Positions 1 to 7,240 of a stretch of 7,377 bases of DNA are shown piece by piece. The stretch comes from an uncultured Parabacteroides sp. (lineage in GTDB: Bacteria > Bacteroidota > Bacteroidia > Bacteroidales > Tannerellaceae). The stretch covers positions 1 through 7,377 of the forward strand of contig CAMTPG010000127.1 of assembly GCA_947074335.1 (NCBI GenBank), given 5' to 3'. A program made the position numbers and the translations under genes. The notes under the pieces are model-generated. The model saw nothing but the letters and a program-made list of their open reading frames with translations. It had not been told where the DNA came from and did no database searches. The stretch's first letter is position 1. Each line of letters starts with the position of its first letter.

Positions 1-1416
1 CCTTTTGGCGGATTAGAACAATTAACCTGGAGTAATGATTCGAAAATTATTGCTTATACCTGTAAGAAAAAGGCAGGAAAAGCCTATGCATTATCTACCG
101 ATTCGGATATTTATCTGTATGATACTACAACTAATACCGAAGTGAATATGTGTAAATTGCCAGGCGATCCGGATCAGAATATGGGATATGACATGACACC
201 CGCATATTCGCCATGCGGCAAATACATTGCCTGGCTCAGTATGGAACATGATGGTTACGAAAGTGATAAAAACCGGTTGTATTTCATTGATCTGGAAACG
301 AAACAAAAAACTTATCTCACTAAAAAGTTTGATTCGGATGTCAACGAATTCTGCTGGGATACAACTACCGCAACACTTTATTTCACCGCAGTGTGGCATG
401 GCCGGACCATGCTTTATCATATTAATTTAAATGGTGATGTAACCCAGATTACCGAAGGCGATTATGATTTTACCGGTCCGGTTATGATGGGCAATAAAAT
501 TTTAATTAAACGACATTCGCTCACGGAAGCCGATGATATATTCCTTATTAATCCGCAAAATAATAATGGCATTTCCCGGTTAACTCATGAGAATCAACAT
601 ATTTTTAACCAGTTAAAATTAGGAAAGACCGAAGCACGCTGGGCAAAAACCGTTGATGGAAAAGAGGTAATGTCGTGGGTTATTTATCCATCAGATTTTG
701 ATCCTCAAAAAAAATATCCGGCCGTTTTAATGTGTATGGGCGGTCCGCAGGCTCCCTGTAGCCAGCTTTGGTTATATCGTTGGAATTATGCATTGCTGGT
801 TGAACAGGGTCAATATATCATGATTTTACCTAACCGGCGGGGCTGCCCGGGATTTGGCCAGGAATGGAAAGCTGCTGTCAGCAAAGATTACGGCGGATTA
901 TGTATGCATGACTACTTTGCTGCTATCGATGATCTGGCTACCGAATCGTATGTGGATAAAGACAAACTGGGATGTATCGGTGCCAGTTTTGGCGGATATT
1001 CAACCTATTGGATGGCCGGTCATCACGAAAAACGATTTAAAGTTTTTGCGGCCCACGATGGCATTTTCAATCAGCAGGCCATGTATGCAGAAACAGAAGA
1101 AATGTGGTTTGTAAACTGGGATTTAGGCGGTGCTTATTGGGATAAAGATAATGAAATTGCCCAGCGTTCTTATTCTAATTCACCACATTTATATGTAGAT
1201 AAATGGGATACACCAATTCTTTGTATTCATAATGATAAGGATTACCGCATATTAGTATCGCAGGGACAATCTGCCTTTAATGTAGCCCGTTTACGCGGCA
1301 TAGAAGCAGAACATCTGTGTTTTACCGACGAGTGTCACTGGGTAAATAAACCCCAGAATTCGGTATTATGGTATCGTGTTTTAATTGACTGGTTAAATCG
1401 CTATATCGGGAAATAA
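1..1416 (+). CDS. S9 family (DPP5-like) serine peptidase, copy 1, 5'-truncated by window edge
   Basis: The frame is open from base 1 to the TAA at 1414-1416, giving 471 residues. It aligns with copy 2 from that protein's residue 214, so about 213 residues are missing upstream and the full protein should be near 684. An internal GTG at 142 is in frame but is not the real start, because homology continues upstream of it. The visible part holds the end of the beta-propeller (SPCGKYIAWLSMEHDGYES region) and the whole alpha/beta-hydrolase domain. The nucleophile is in GASFGGYS (Ser codon 985-987), the acid in HNDKDYRI (Asp codon 1240-1242) and the base in DECHWV (His codon 1336-1338). The family (MEROPS S9C, DPP5) removes dipeptides from peptide N-termini, preferring small or hydrophobic P1 residues; that specificity is inferred here. 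It has one extra Gln (codon 811-813) relative to its paralogs, just before the YIMILPNRRG strand. Copy 2 follows after 9 bp, implying co-transcription. Confidence 0.95.
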   Translation, partial: PFGGLEQLTWSNDSKIIAYTCKKKAGKAYALSTDSDIYLYDTTTNTEVNMCKLPGDPDQNMGYDMTPAYSPCGKYIAWLSMEHDGYESDKNRLYFIDLETKQKTYLTKKFDSDVNEFCWDTTTATLYFTAVWHGRTMLYHINLNGDVTQITEGDYDFTGPVMMGNKILIKRHSLTEADDIFLINPQNNNGISRLTHENQHIFNQLKLGKTEARWAKTVDGKEVMSWVIYPSDFDPQKKYPAVLMCMGGPQAPCSQLWLYRWNYALLVEQGQYIMILPNRRGCPGFGQEWKAAVSKDYGGLCMHDYFAAIDDLATESYVDKDKLGCIGASFGGYSTYWMAGHHEKRFKVFAAHDGIFNQQAMYAETEEMWFVNWDLGGAYWDKDNEIAQRSYSNSPHLYVDKWDTPILCIHNDKDYRILVSQGQSAFNVARLRGIEAEHLCFTDECHWVNKPQNSVLWYRVLIDWLNRYIGK

Positions 1417-1425
1417 TCACAAATA

Positions 1426-3474
1426 ATGATATTAAATATGGAAGAAAATAATAAGATAATAGGAAAGCAAACCGTTCTTGTAAAAGATGGTAAATATAAG
1501 CCTGAAGTTTTTTGGTCGATGGGCCGGATAGAAGCATATGCCGTTTCTCCGGATAATACAAAAATAGTCTATATGGTAAGTTATTTTTGTATTCAGGAAA
1601 ATAAAGGACATACCGTATTGCATATCATGAATAATGACGGTTCTGATGATGTTTTATTGACTCACAGTGCTTTTAATGAAACTTCGCCGCAATGGATTAA
1701 GAACGGATCGAAAATTGCCTATTTAAACGATGAAACCGGAAAAAACCAGATCTGGGAAATGAATCCCGACGGAACAGAGCGAAAGCAATTAACCGATTTC
1801 GAAAAAGATATAGACAGTTTTAAATTTTCACCCGACGGAAAATCCATTTTATTCATTTCGCAGGCCGATTATATTTACCGACCCTGTAAATTATATAAAG
1901 ATCTGGATAAAACAACCGGTTTAATGGCCAACGATCTGATGTATAAGCACTGGAATAAATGGCTGGAAACAGTACCGCATCCGTTTTATGCCTCTTTTGA
2001 TGGTGAAAAAATGGGACAAAGCACGGATATTTTAGCCGGAACGCGTTATGAATCACCTTTGCTTCCTTTTGGTGGGATTGAGCAATTAACCTGGAGTAAT
2101 GATTCGAAAACAATTGCCTATACCTGCAAGAAAAAAGCGGGTACAGCCTATGCATTATCTACCGATTCGGACATTTATTTGTATGATTGCGAATCGGAAA
2201 AAGAGGTGAATATCTGTAAAAAAGCTGGTGATCCCGATCAGAATTCCGGCTATGATATAAATCCTTTATATTCGCCCTGCGGAAAATATATTGCCTGGCT
2301 GAGTATGGAGCATGATGGTTACGAAAGTGATAAAAACCGTTTGTATCTGATGGATTTTGCCACCGGAAAAAAAACAGATCTAACCAAAAATTTCGATACC
2401 GATGTCAATGAGTTTTGCTGGGATCCTAATGGAAACGGACTCTTTTTTGCGGCCGTATGGCACGGGCGCACCATGATTTATCAAATATCGATAGCCGGAA
2501 AAATTACCCAGATTACCGAAGGCGATTATGATTATATTTCTATTTCTGCTGCAAAAGATCAATTGTATGCCATTCGTCGGTCATTGACAGATTGCGACGA
2601 TTTGTACAAAATAGATCTTTCCAATAGCAATGGCGTAACACGTCTGACTAACGAAAATAAAGCAATCTTCGACCAGTTTGAACTGGGAAAAGTAGAAGAA
2701 CGCTGGACAAAAACAGCCGACGGAAAAGATCTGATGTCGTGGGTGCTTTATCCGGCAGGCTTTGATCCGAATAAAAAATATCCCGCATTACTTATGTGCA
2801 TGGGCGGTCCGCAGGAAGCCTGTAGTCAGGTTTGGAGCTATCGCTGGAATTTTGCCTACATCGCCTCCGAAGGCTATATTATGATTATGCCGAATCGTCG
2901 CGGCTGTCCGGGATTCGGTCAGGAATGGAAAGCCGAAGTCAGCAAAGATTATGGCGGATTATGTATGCAGGATTATTTTGCGGCAATAGATGATCTGGCC
3001 ACCGAAGCGTATGTAGATTCCGATAAACTGGGTTGCGTAGGAGCCAGCTTTGGCGGTTATTCCGTATACTGGCTGGCCGGCCATCACGAAAAACGATTTA
3101 AAGTTTTTCTGGCACATGATGGTATTTTTAATTTCCCCGAAATGTTTCTTTCCACGGAAGAAATGTGGTTTGTAGACTGGGATTTAGGCGGTAACTACTG
3201 GGATAAAGCAAACGTAACGGCACAACGATCGTATGCGAATTCGCCACATCTGTTTGTAGATAAATGGGATACACCGATTCTTTGTGTGCATAGCGATAAG
3301 GATTATCGCATTTTATTAGCTCAGGGACAAGAGGCTTTTGCCTGTGCCCGATTGAGAGGCATTGAGGCACAGTTATTATTTTATCCCGACGAATGTCACT
3401 TTGTAAATCATCCTCAGAATTCAATTTTGTGGAATCGCATGTTTATTAAATGGCTTGATAAATTCTTAAAATAA
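1426..3474 (+). CDS. S9 family (DPP5-like) serine peptidase, copy 2
   Basis: Complete protein of 682 residues, close to the roughly 684 residues of P. gingivalis DPP5. Residues from about 25 to 420 form a propeller of PD40/TolB-like strands (for example NQIWEMNPDGTERKQLTDF at 107-125 and SPCGKYIAWLSMEHDG at 283-298). A family-typical block LMYKHWNKWLETVPHPF lies at 171-187. The hydrolase domain follows from about 430. The triad is Ser541 (GASFGGYS), Asp626 (HSDKDYRI) and His658 (DECHFV). The likely role is an exopeptidase releasing N-terminal dipeptides from oligopeptides. The N-terminus is hydrophilic, with no signal peptide or lipobox, so cytoplasmic location is inferred. Met1 and Met5 (ATG at 1438) are both possible starts; neither has a Shine-Dalgarno and both follow A/T-rich leaders, as is usual in Bacteroidota. 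It lies 9 bp after copy 1 and 13 bp before copy 3. Near the catalytic His it has HFVNHPQ where the other copies have HWVNKPQ. Confidence 0.96.
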   Translation: MILNMEENNKIIGKQTVLVKDGKYKPEVFWSMGRIEAYAVSPDNTKIVYMVSYFCIQENKGHTVLHIMNNDGSDDVLLTHSAFNETSPQWIKNGSKIAYLNDETGKNQIWEMNPDGTERKQLTDFEKDIDSFKFSPDGKSILFISQADYIYRPCKLYKDLDKTTGLMANDLMYKHWNKWLETVPHPFYASFDGEKMGQSTDILAGTRYESPLLPFGGIEQLTWSNDSKTIAYTCKKKAGTAYALSTDSDIYLYDCESEKEVNICKKAGDPDQNSGYDINPLYSPCGKYIAWLSMEHDGYESDKNRLYLMDFATGKKTDLTKNFDTDVNEFCWDPNGNGLFFAAVWHGRTMIYQISIAGKITQITEGDYDYISISAAKDQLYAIRRSLTDCDDLYKIDLSNSNGVTRLTNENKAIFDQFELGKVEERWTKTADGKDLMSWVLYPAGFDPNKKYPALLMCMGGPQEACSQVWSYRWNFAYIASEGYIMIMPNRRGCPGFGQEWKAEVSKDYGGLCMQDYFAAIDDLATEAYVDSDKLGCVGASFGGYSVYWLAGHHEKRFKVFLAHDGIFNFPEMFLSTEEMWFVDWDLGGNYWDKANVTAQRSYANSPHLFVDKWDTPILCVHSDKDYRILLAQGQEAFACARLRGIEAQLLFYPDECHFVNHPQNSILWNRMFIKWLDKFLK

Positions 3475-3487
3475 ATAGTATATAATT

Positions 3488-5566
3488 ATGGCTGACAAAA
3501 TAAATCAGACTGCAACCGGCGAGGTGCAGCAAACTAATAATGAAGCATCCGGTTTTATCGGTAAACATCAATTGCAGATACCGGATGGTAAATATACGCC
3601 CGAAATTTTATGGTCGATGGGAAGAATCGCCGGCTACGATGCTTCGTTAAAAGCCGGTAAAATCGCCTATCCGGTTGCATATTATAGTGTGGCCGAAAAT
3701 AAAGGACACGTTGTTCTGCATTGTATGGATGCAGATGGTAAAGCAGATGTATTGCTTACCACCACGGCTGCGAATGAATCCAATCCGCAGTGGATTAAAA
3801 ACGGAACTAAAATAGCATTTCTAAGTGATGAAAGCGGAAGCAGTCAGATCTGGGAAATGAATCCGGACGGAACCGAACGAAAAAAAATATCAGATTTCGC
3901 GAAAGATATTGACAGTTTCCTGTTTTCGCCCGACGCATCGCAAGTGTTATTCACTTCGCAAACGCCGTATACCTATCATCCCGAAGATCTGTATGCCGAA
4001 TTGGAAAAAACTACGGGCTTAATGGCGGATGATTTAATGTATAAACATTGGGACAGATGGCAAAAAACGGTACCACATCCATTTTATGCCGCTTTCGACG
4101 GAGAAAAAATAGGAGAAGCAACAGATATACTGGCAGGTACCCGATTTGAATCGCCCATACTTCCTTTCGGAGGAATGGAGCAGTTAACCTGGAGTCCCGA
4201 TTCAAAAGCGATAGCTTACAGTTGTAAAAAGAAAGTAGGACTGGCTTATGCTTTATCCACCGATTCGGATGTTTATATTTATCATTTGGATACAAAAAAA
4301 GAGTGGAATATCTGTAAGGTAGAAGGCGATCCGGATCAAAATCTGGGTTACGATATGAATCCGCGCTTTTCGCCCTGTGGCAAATTCATCGCCTGGCTCA
4401 GTATGGAACATGATGGCTACGAAAGCGATAAAAACCGGCTGTATGTAATGGATCTGGAAACTAAAAAGAAGACAGATCTTACCACAACACTCGATGGCGA
4501 TGTGAATGAATTTTGCTGGACACAAAACGGTACAATTTATTTTACCTCGATCTGGCACGGACGCACCATGATTTATCAGACTGATTTGCAGGGTGTAATT
4601 AAACAAATTACCGAAGGCGATTATGATTATATCAATATTTCGATGTATGGTGATAAATTATTAACCATGCGGCGCTCCCTGATTGATTGTGATGATATTT
4701 ATGAAATTGATCCGCAAAATAATTTTTATACAAAGCGTCTGACGCACGAAAATGAACATATTTTTAATCAGATAAAATTAGGTAAAGTAGAAGAACGCTG
4801 GACAGAAACTGTCGATGGTAAACAGGTTATGTCGTGGGTGCTGTTCCCGCCCGATTTTGATCCGAATAAAAAATATCCTGCCATGCTGATGTGTATGGGC
4901 GGTCCGCAGGAAGCCTGCAGCCAGGTTTGGAGCTATCGTTGGAATTTTATATTAATGGCAGCTCAGGGCTATATTATGATTATGCCGAATCGTCGCGGAT
5001 GTCCCGGATTCGGACGTAAATGGGTTGAAGAAGTCAGTGGCGATTATGGCGGATTATGTATGTCTGATTTGCTATCGGCAATCGATGATCTGGCTACCGA
5101 ATCGTATGTGGATAAAGATAAAATGGGCTGTGTGGGTGCCAGTTTCGGCGGATATTCAACCTATTGGATGGCAGGACATCATAATAAACGCTTTAAAGCC
5201 TTTATTGCACACGATGGCGTATTTAATATCGGAGCACAATACATTGCAACCGACGAAATGTGGTTTGCCAACTGGGATAATAAAGGCCCGTATTGGGATA
5301 AAAGTCCGGAGGCACAACGCACCTACTCAAATTCACCGCATTTATTTGTGGAAAAATGGGATACACCGATTCTTTGTATCCATAGTAATATGGATTATCG
5401 CATTCCGGTGGCTCAGGGACAAGCCGCTTTTGCGGCAGCCCGGTTACGAGGAATAGAGGCCGAACATCTGTATTTTACTGACGAATGTCACTGGGTAAAT
5501 AAACCTCAAAATTCAGTGTTGTGGAATCGTGTATTCATAGACTGGTTGGATCGGTATTTAAAATAA
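3488..5566 (+). CDS. S9 family (DPP5-like) serine peptidase, copy 3
   Basis: Complete protein of 692 residues. Its length excess over copy 2 comes mainly from a longer, polar, Gln/Asn/Thr-rich N-terminus (residues 1 to about 25) that is not a signal peptide. The propeller runs from about residue 35 to 430, with PD40-like strands such as SQIWEMNPDGTERKKISDF at 119-137. The hydrolase domain runs to the end. The triad is Ser552 (GASFGGYS), Asp636 (HSNMDYRI) and His668 (DECHWV). The expected activity is dipeptide release from peptide N-termini, as for the family; exact specificity cannot be read from sequence. Before the catalytic Asp it has Ser-Asn-Met where copies 1 and 2 have an Asp-Lys pair. 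It is two residues shorter than copy 2 around YWDKSPEAQ (602-610). The start at 3488 is supported by conservation starting soon after it and by an A/T-rich leader; there is no Shine-Dalgarno. It is the last gene of the operon, followed 51 bp later by a strong terminator. Confidence 0.96.
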   Translation: MADKINQTATGEVQQTNNEASGFIGKHQLQIPDGKYTPEILWSMGRIAGYDASLKAGKIAYPVAYYSVAENKGHVVLHCMDADGKADVLLTTTAANESNPQWIKNGTKIAFLSDESGSSQIWEMNPDGTERKKISDFAKDIDSFLFSPDASQVLFTSQTPYTYHPEDLYAELEKTTGLMADDLMYKHWDRWQKTVPHPFYAAFDGEKIGEATDILAGTRFESPILPFGGMEQLTWSPDSKAIAYSCKKKVGLAYALSTDSDVYIYHLDTKKEWNICKVEGDPDQNLGYDMNPRFSPCGKFIAWLSMEHDGYESDKNRLYVMDLETKKKTDLTTTLDGDVNEFCWTQNGTIYFTSIWHGRTMIYQTDLQGVIKQITEGDYDYINISMYGDKLLTMRRSLIDCDDIYEIDPQNNFYTKRLTHENEHIFNQIKLGKVEERWTETVDGKQVMSWVLFPPDFDPNKKYPAMLMCMGGPQEACSQVWSYRWNFILMAAQGYIMIMPNRRGCPGFGRKWVEEVSGDYGGLCMSDLLSAIDDLATESYVDKDKMGCVGASFGGYSTYWMAGHHNKRFKAFIAHDGVFNIGAQYIATDEMWFANWDNKGPYWDKSPEAQRTYSNSPHLFVEKWDTPILCIHSNMDYRIPVAQGQAAFAAARLRGIEAEHLYFTDECHWVNKPQNSVLWNRVFIDWLDRYLK

Positions 5567-5617
5567 ACAGACAGAAACCGGAAAAATAGCAGAAACGGAA
5601 TCTGCAAATTTTCAGAT

Positions 5618-5660
5618 AATACAAGTTTTGAGATGTACAATTTCAAAACTTGTATTTTTT
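5618..5660 (+). terminator. Rho-independent terminator of the peptidase operon
   Basis: A perfect 14-bp stem pairs 5618-5631 (aatacaagttttga) with 5643-5656 (tcaaaacttgtatt). It can extend inward by a G-U and an A-T pair to leave a 7-base loop. The right arm runs directly into a six-base T tract at 5655-5660. It begins 51 bp after the stop codon of copy 3, where the operon transcript is expected to end. An A-rich stretch on the left side is weak, so action is mainly on rightward transcription. Confidence 0.88.
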
Positions 5661-5700
5661 ATTTTCAGACAATTATGCGATATATTTTCCGGGATTTTTA

Positions 5701-5787
5701 ATGCAAAAACAAACAATAAGTCCATTGATTTTTGATGTTTTTGTAAATAGCTGTAAAAGAGCGTGTTGCGAATTGCTGAAAAATTAA
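5701..5787 (+). other. Doubtful 28-codon ORF in the intergenic region
   Basis: An ATG at 5701 opens a 28-residue frame (MQKQTISPLIFDVFVNSCK..., ending ACCELLKN) that stops with TAA at 5785-5787, one base before the first hairpin of the repeat cluster. It lies between the operon terminator and that cluster. No Shine-Dalgarno or convincing Bacteroidota promoter (TAnnTTTG with an upstream TTTG) precedes it; the closest match, tatatttt at 5681, lacks a partner at the right spacing. It contains three Cys but no recognised motif. It is most likely chance, and otherwise the stretch 5661-5787 shows nothing identifiable. Confidence 0.12.
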
Positions 5788-5876
5788 AAAAATTACACTG
5801 CAGTGGAATTTCAATTTCATGGCAGTGTAATTTTTATTGCACTGCCATGAAATTTGTTTTTCATGGGCATGAAATT
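5788..5876. repeat. Cluster of overlapping inverted repeats (nested hairpins)
   Basis: Two strong hairpins share sequence and cannot form together. Hairpin A pairs 5788-5801 with 5822-5835 (14 bp, 20-base loop). Hairpin B pairs 5813-5831 with 5836-5854 (19 bp including one G-U, loop TTTT). The unit cactgccatgaaatt occurs exactly at 5840-5854 and exactly inverted at 5813-5827. Degenerate copies (12 of 15 bases) lie at 5796-5810 and 5862-5876. A 10-bp palindrome, cactgcagtg, sits at 5796-5805. On the minus strand hairpin A is followed by a seven-base T tract, so it could act as a backup terminator for the convergent transporter gene. It could instead be a REP-like or miniature mobile repeat; one locus cannot decide. 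Confidence 0.8.
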
Positions 5877-5916
5877 TTTAGCATTACTCTAAAATATACA
5901 ATAAGCATCCTGTTAA

Positions 5917-5964
5917 AATAAAGCCTTTCATTCAACAGGATAATGCCGAATGAAAGGTTTTATT
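5917..5964 (-). terminator. Terminator hairpin of the MFS transporter gene
   Basis: A 17-bp stem with one G-U pair joins 5917-5933 with 5948-5964 around a 14-base loop. It lies 28 bp past the stop codon of the minus-strand transporter gene, and on that strand the stem ends in a T-rich run (ggctttattttaac). An alternative 8-bp pairing of 5907-5914 (atcctgtt) with 5934-5941 (aacaggat) overlaps its loop and left flank. The T tract is interrupted, so strength is uncertain, but position and stem length make terminator function likely. Confidence 0.72.
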
Positions 5965-5992
5965 ATCACTCAGAGTTATTAATTCTGATGTA

Positions 5993-7240
5993 TTATTTAG
6001 CCGCAGTTGCATTCTCGGGAGCAGCTGCAGGAGGTTGCGGATTTTGGGGTTTTCTGTGCGAAATAATGATTCGTCTGATAAATACGGCAATCCCTGTTAT
6101 ATAAGCGATGATCGCACACAGATAAAACGAGAATGTATGTGATTTGAAACCAAACAGTGATTTCAGGCCATCAATGATATAAGGAGCTACAACCGATGCA
6201 ATATTCACCACAACAAGCAGCCAGGCTAAAGCCAGTGTAACTCCCATACTGGTTGCTGCGTGCGAAGACCGGTCATATACAAACGGGTTTGCCACGCCGT
6301 AGAAAAATGCAGCAATACACATGCCTACAGCAATAACCCAGACTTCCTGACTTAAAAGCACAATTGTATAACCAACGCCAATCATCAGCAGGCAAATTTC
6401 GTAAATCCCTTTTCCGAAAAATTTTACCAGCGGCTTCAGAAAAAATCCGGGAATAACTACCATAAACATGGCTAACGAGATAATATCGCCGGTAATGCCA
6501 CTTTTATGATGATATTGTTCCATTAAAAATGGCAAATCGATACTTAAAATAATAATTAAGAATCCGATTAATCCCACATACGATAAATATTTAACCAGTT
6601 GCGGTTTATTGATCTCTTTATAGGGATTAATTTTAGGTGCATTTTTATCTACAACAGGCTTAACTATAACATATTTCTTTAAAACCGGAGTCAGAATAAT
6701 TGGTACAATAGGTATTAAATACATGGCAAAAGGTAAACGCCAGTTATGTTCACCAATATAACCTACACCAATAGTTGTTCCAATTAATACAATATTGGAA
6801 ACAGCCGAAGTATAACCAAATTGTTTCGTTCGCTCTCCTCCCGTAAACAGCTGTGCGATGAATGAAGTGGAAAGCGGCAAAGTAATTCCGGAGCCTGCAC
6901 CCATAATGGCACTTAATAAAACTAATTGCCACAGTTGCGTGACAAACAGCATCAATACACCACTCGCAAAAAAGACCACACACCCTATATTAAGCAGTGT
7001 TAAGTTATTAAATTTGGATGCCAGCTGGCCACCGAATAAAATAAACGGAATACACAAAAGCGAAGGAATGGTGGTAAGCATCTGTATTTCCAAATCCGGT
7101 GCATGCGGAAATACGTGGTTCATATCTCCCAATAATGGCGCTATCGCCAAACCGGGTAAAGAATTCATTACATAAATAATGTAAACGTCAATGACCGTAA
7201 TAAGAGGTATTAAGGTTCCTTTTCCTGATTTAATTCCCAT
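5993..7240 (-). CDS. Major facilitator superfamily (MFS) transporter, substrate unknown
   Basis: The 415-residue product is strongly hydrophobic and is predicted by eye to span the inner membrane 12 times. Segments lie near 11-34, 53-74, 80-100, 104-126, 141-162, 168-187, 218-240, 250-270, 278-297, 299-322, 331-354 and 369-391. A hydrophilic central loop lies at about 188-216. Between segments 2 and 3 sits GGQLASKFN (70-78), a weakened form of MFS motif A (GxLaDrxGrk). Segment 4 carries GAGSGITLPLS (114-124), typical of the family. The length fits single-domain MFS carriers, probably proton-driven. The C-terminal tail from about 397 is Pro/Ala-rich (PQPPAAAPENATAAK). The ATG at 7240 is preceded by an A/T-rich leader with no Shine-Dalgarno, and the first membrane segment follows shortly. 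The gene converges on the peptidase operon and has its own terminator, so shared function is not implied by operon structure. A drug, sugar, amino acid or peptide substrate cannot be distinguished. Confidence 0.9.
   Translation of the reverse strand: MGIKSGKGTLIPLITVIDVYIIYVMNSLPGLAIAPLLGDMNHVFPHAPDLEIQMLTTIPSLLCIPFILFGGQLASKFNNLTLLNIGCVVFFASGVLMLFVTQLWQLVLLSAIMGAGSGITLPLSTSFIAQLFTGGERTKQFGYTSAVSNIVLIGTTIGVGYIGEHNWRLPFAMYLIPIVPIILTPVLKKYVIVKPVVDKNAPKINPYKEINKPQLVKYLSYVGLIGFLIIILSIDLPFLMEQYHHKSGITGDIISLAMFMVVIPGFFLKPLVKFFGKGIYEICLLMIGVGYTIVLLSQEVWVIAVGMCIAAFFYGVANPFVYDRSSHAATSMGVTLALAWLLVVVNIASVVAPYIIDGLKSLFGFKSHTFSFYLCAIIAYITGIAVFIRRIIISHRKPQNPQPPAAAPENATAAK

Larger units (their letters stand above)
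1..5566 (+). repeat. Tandem array of three paralogous peptidase genes
   Basis: Three head-to-tail copies of one gene of about 2.05-2.08 kb are separated by only 9 and 13 bp. Long exact nucleotide matches are visible between copies: 19-46 with 2083-2110 (28 bases), 925-962 with 5081-5118 (38 bases), 1021-1047 with 3082-3108 (27 bases), and 2872-2903 with 4967-4998 (32 bases). The array may extend left of the window, since copy 1 is cut by the edge. This is duplication followed by divergence; no insertion sequence or target-site duplication is seen at the junctions. Confidence 0.85.

Noticed and set aside
91..420. Minus-strand open frame of 109 codons inside peptidase copy 1, with a similar one at 4253-4606 inside copy 3
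   Set aside because: They are antisense shadows. They resemble each other only because the sense strands are paralogous, and they overlap conserved peptidase sequence.
142..1416. GTG at 142 as the start of a shorter peptidase
   Set aside because: The frame is open to base 1, and residues before the GTG match copies 2 and 3 (PFGG, LTWSNDSK, AYALSTDSD). The gene is simply cut by the window edge.
5025..5456. 143-codon plus-strand frame inside copy 3 (and a related one at 854-1114 in copy 1)
   Set aside because: Out-of-frame overlap with the hydrolase domain of clear peptidase genes. The Trp/Ile-rich composition is that of a shifted frame, not a real protein.
5681..5688. tatatttt as a Bacteroidota -7 promoter element for the small ORF
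   Set aside because: The final G is missing and no TTTG element lies at the normal distance upstream. In a sequence this AT-rich, such a match is expected by chance.
5788..5876. Possible CRISPR array from the repeated 15-base motif
   Set aside because: Copies are few, degenerate, in both orientations and irregularly spaced, with no spacers of constant length and no cas genes.
5788..5876. Possible riboswitch or attenuator from the alternative hairpins
   Set aside because: On the plus strand no gene follows within the window, because the next gene is convergent. On the minus strand the cluster lies downstream of the transporter gene. A leader-regulation role has no target here.
6858..7175. 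105-codon plus-strand frame opposite the MFS gene
   Set aside because: Antisense to a well-supported membrane protein, with no domain, promoter or ribosome-site evidence.
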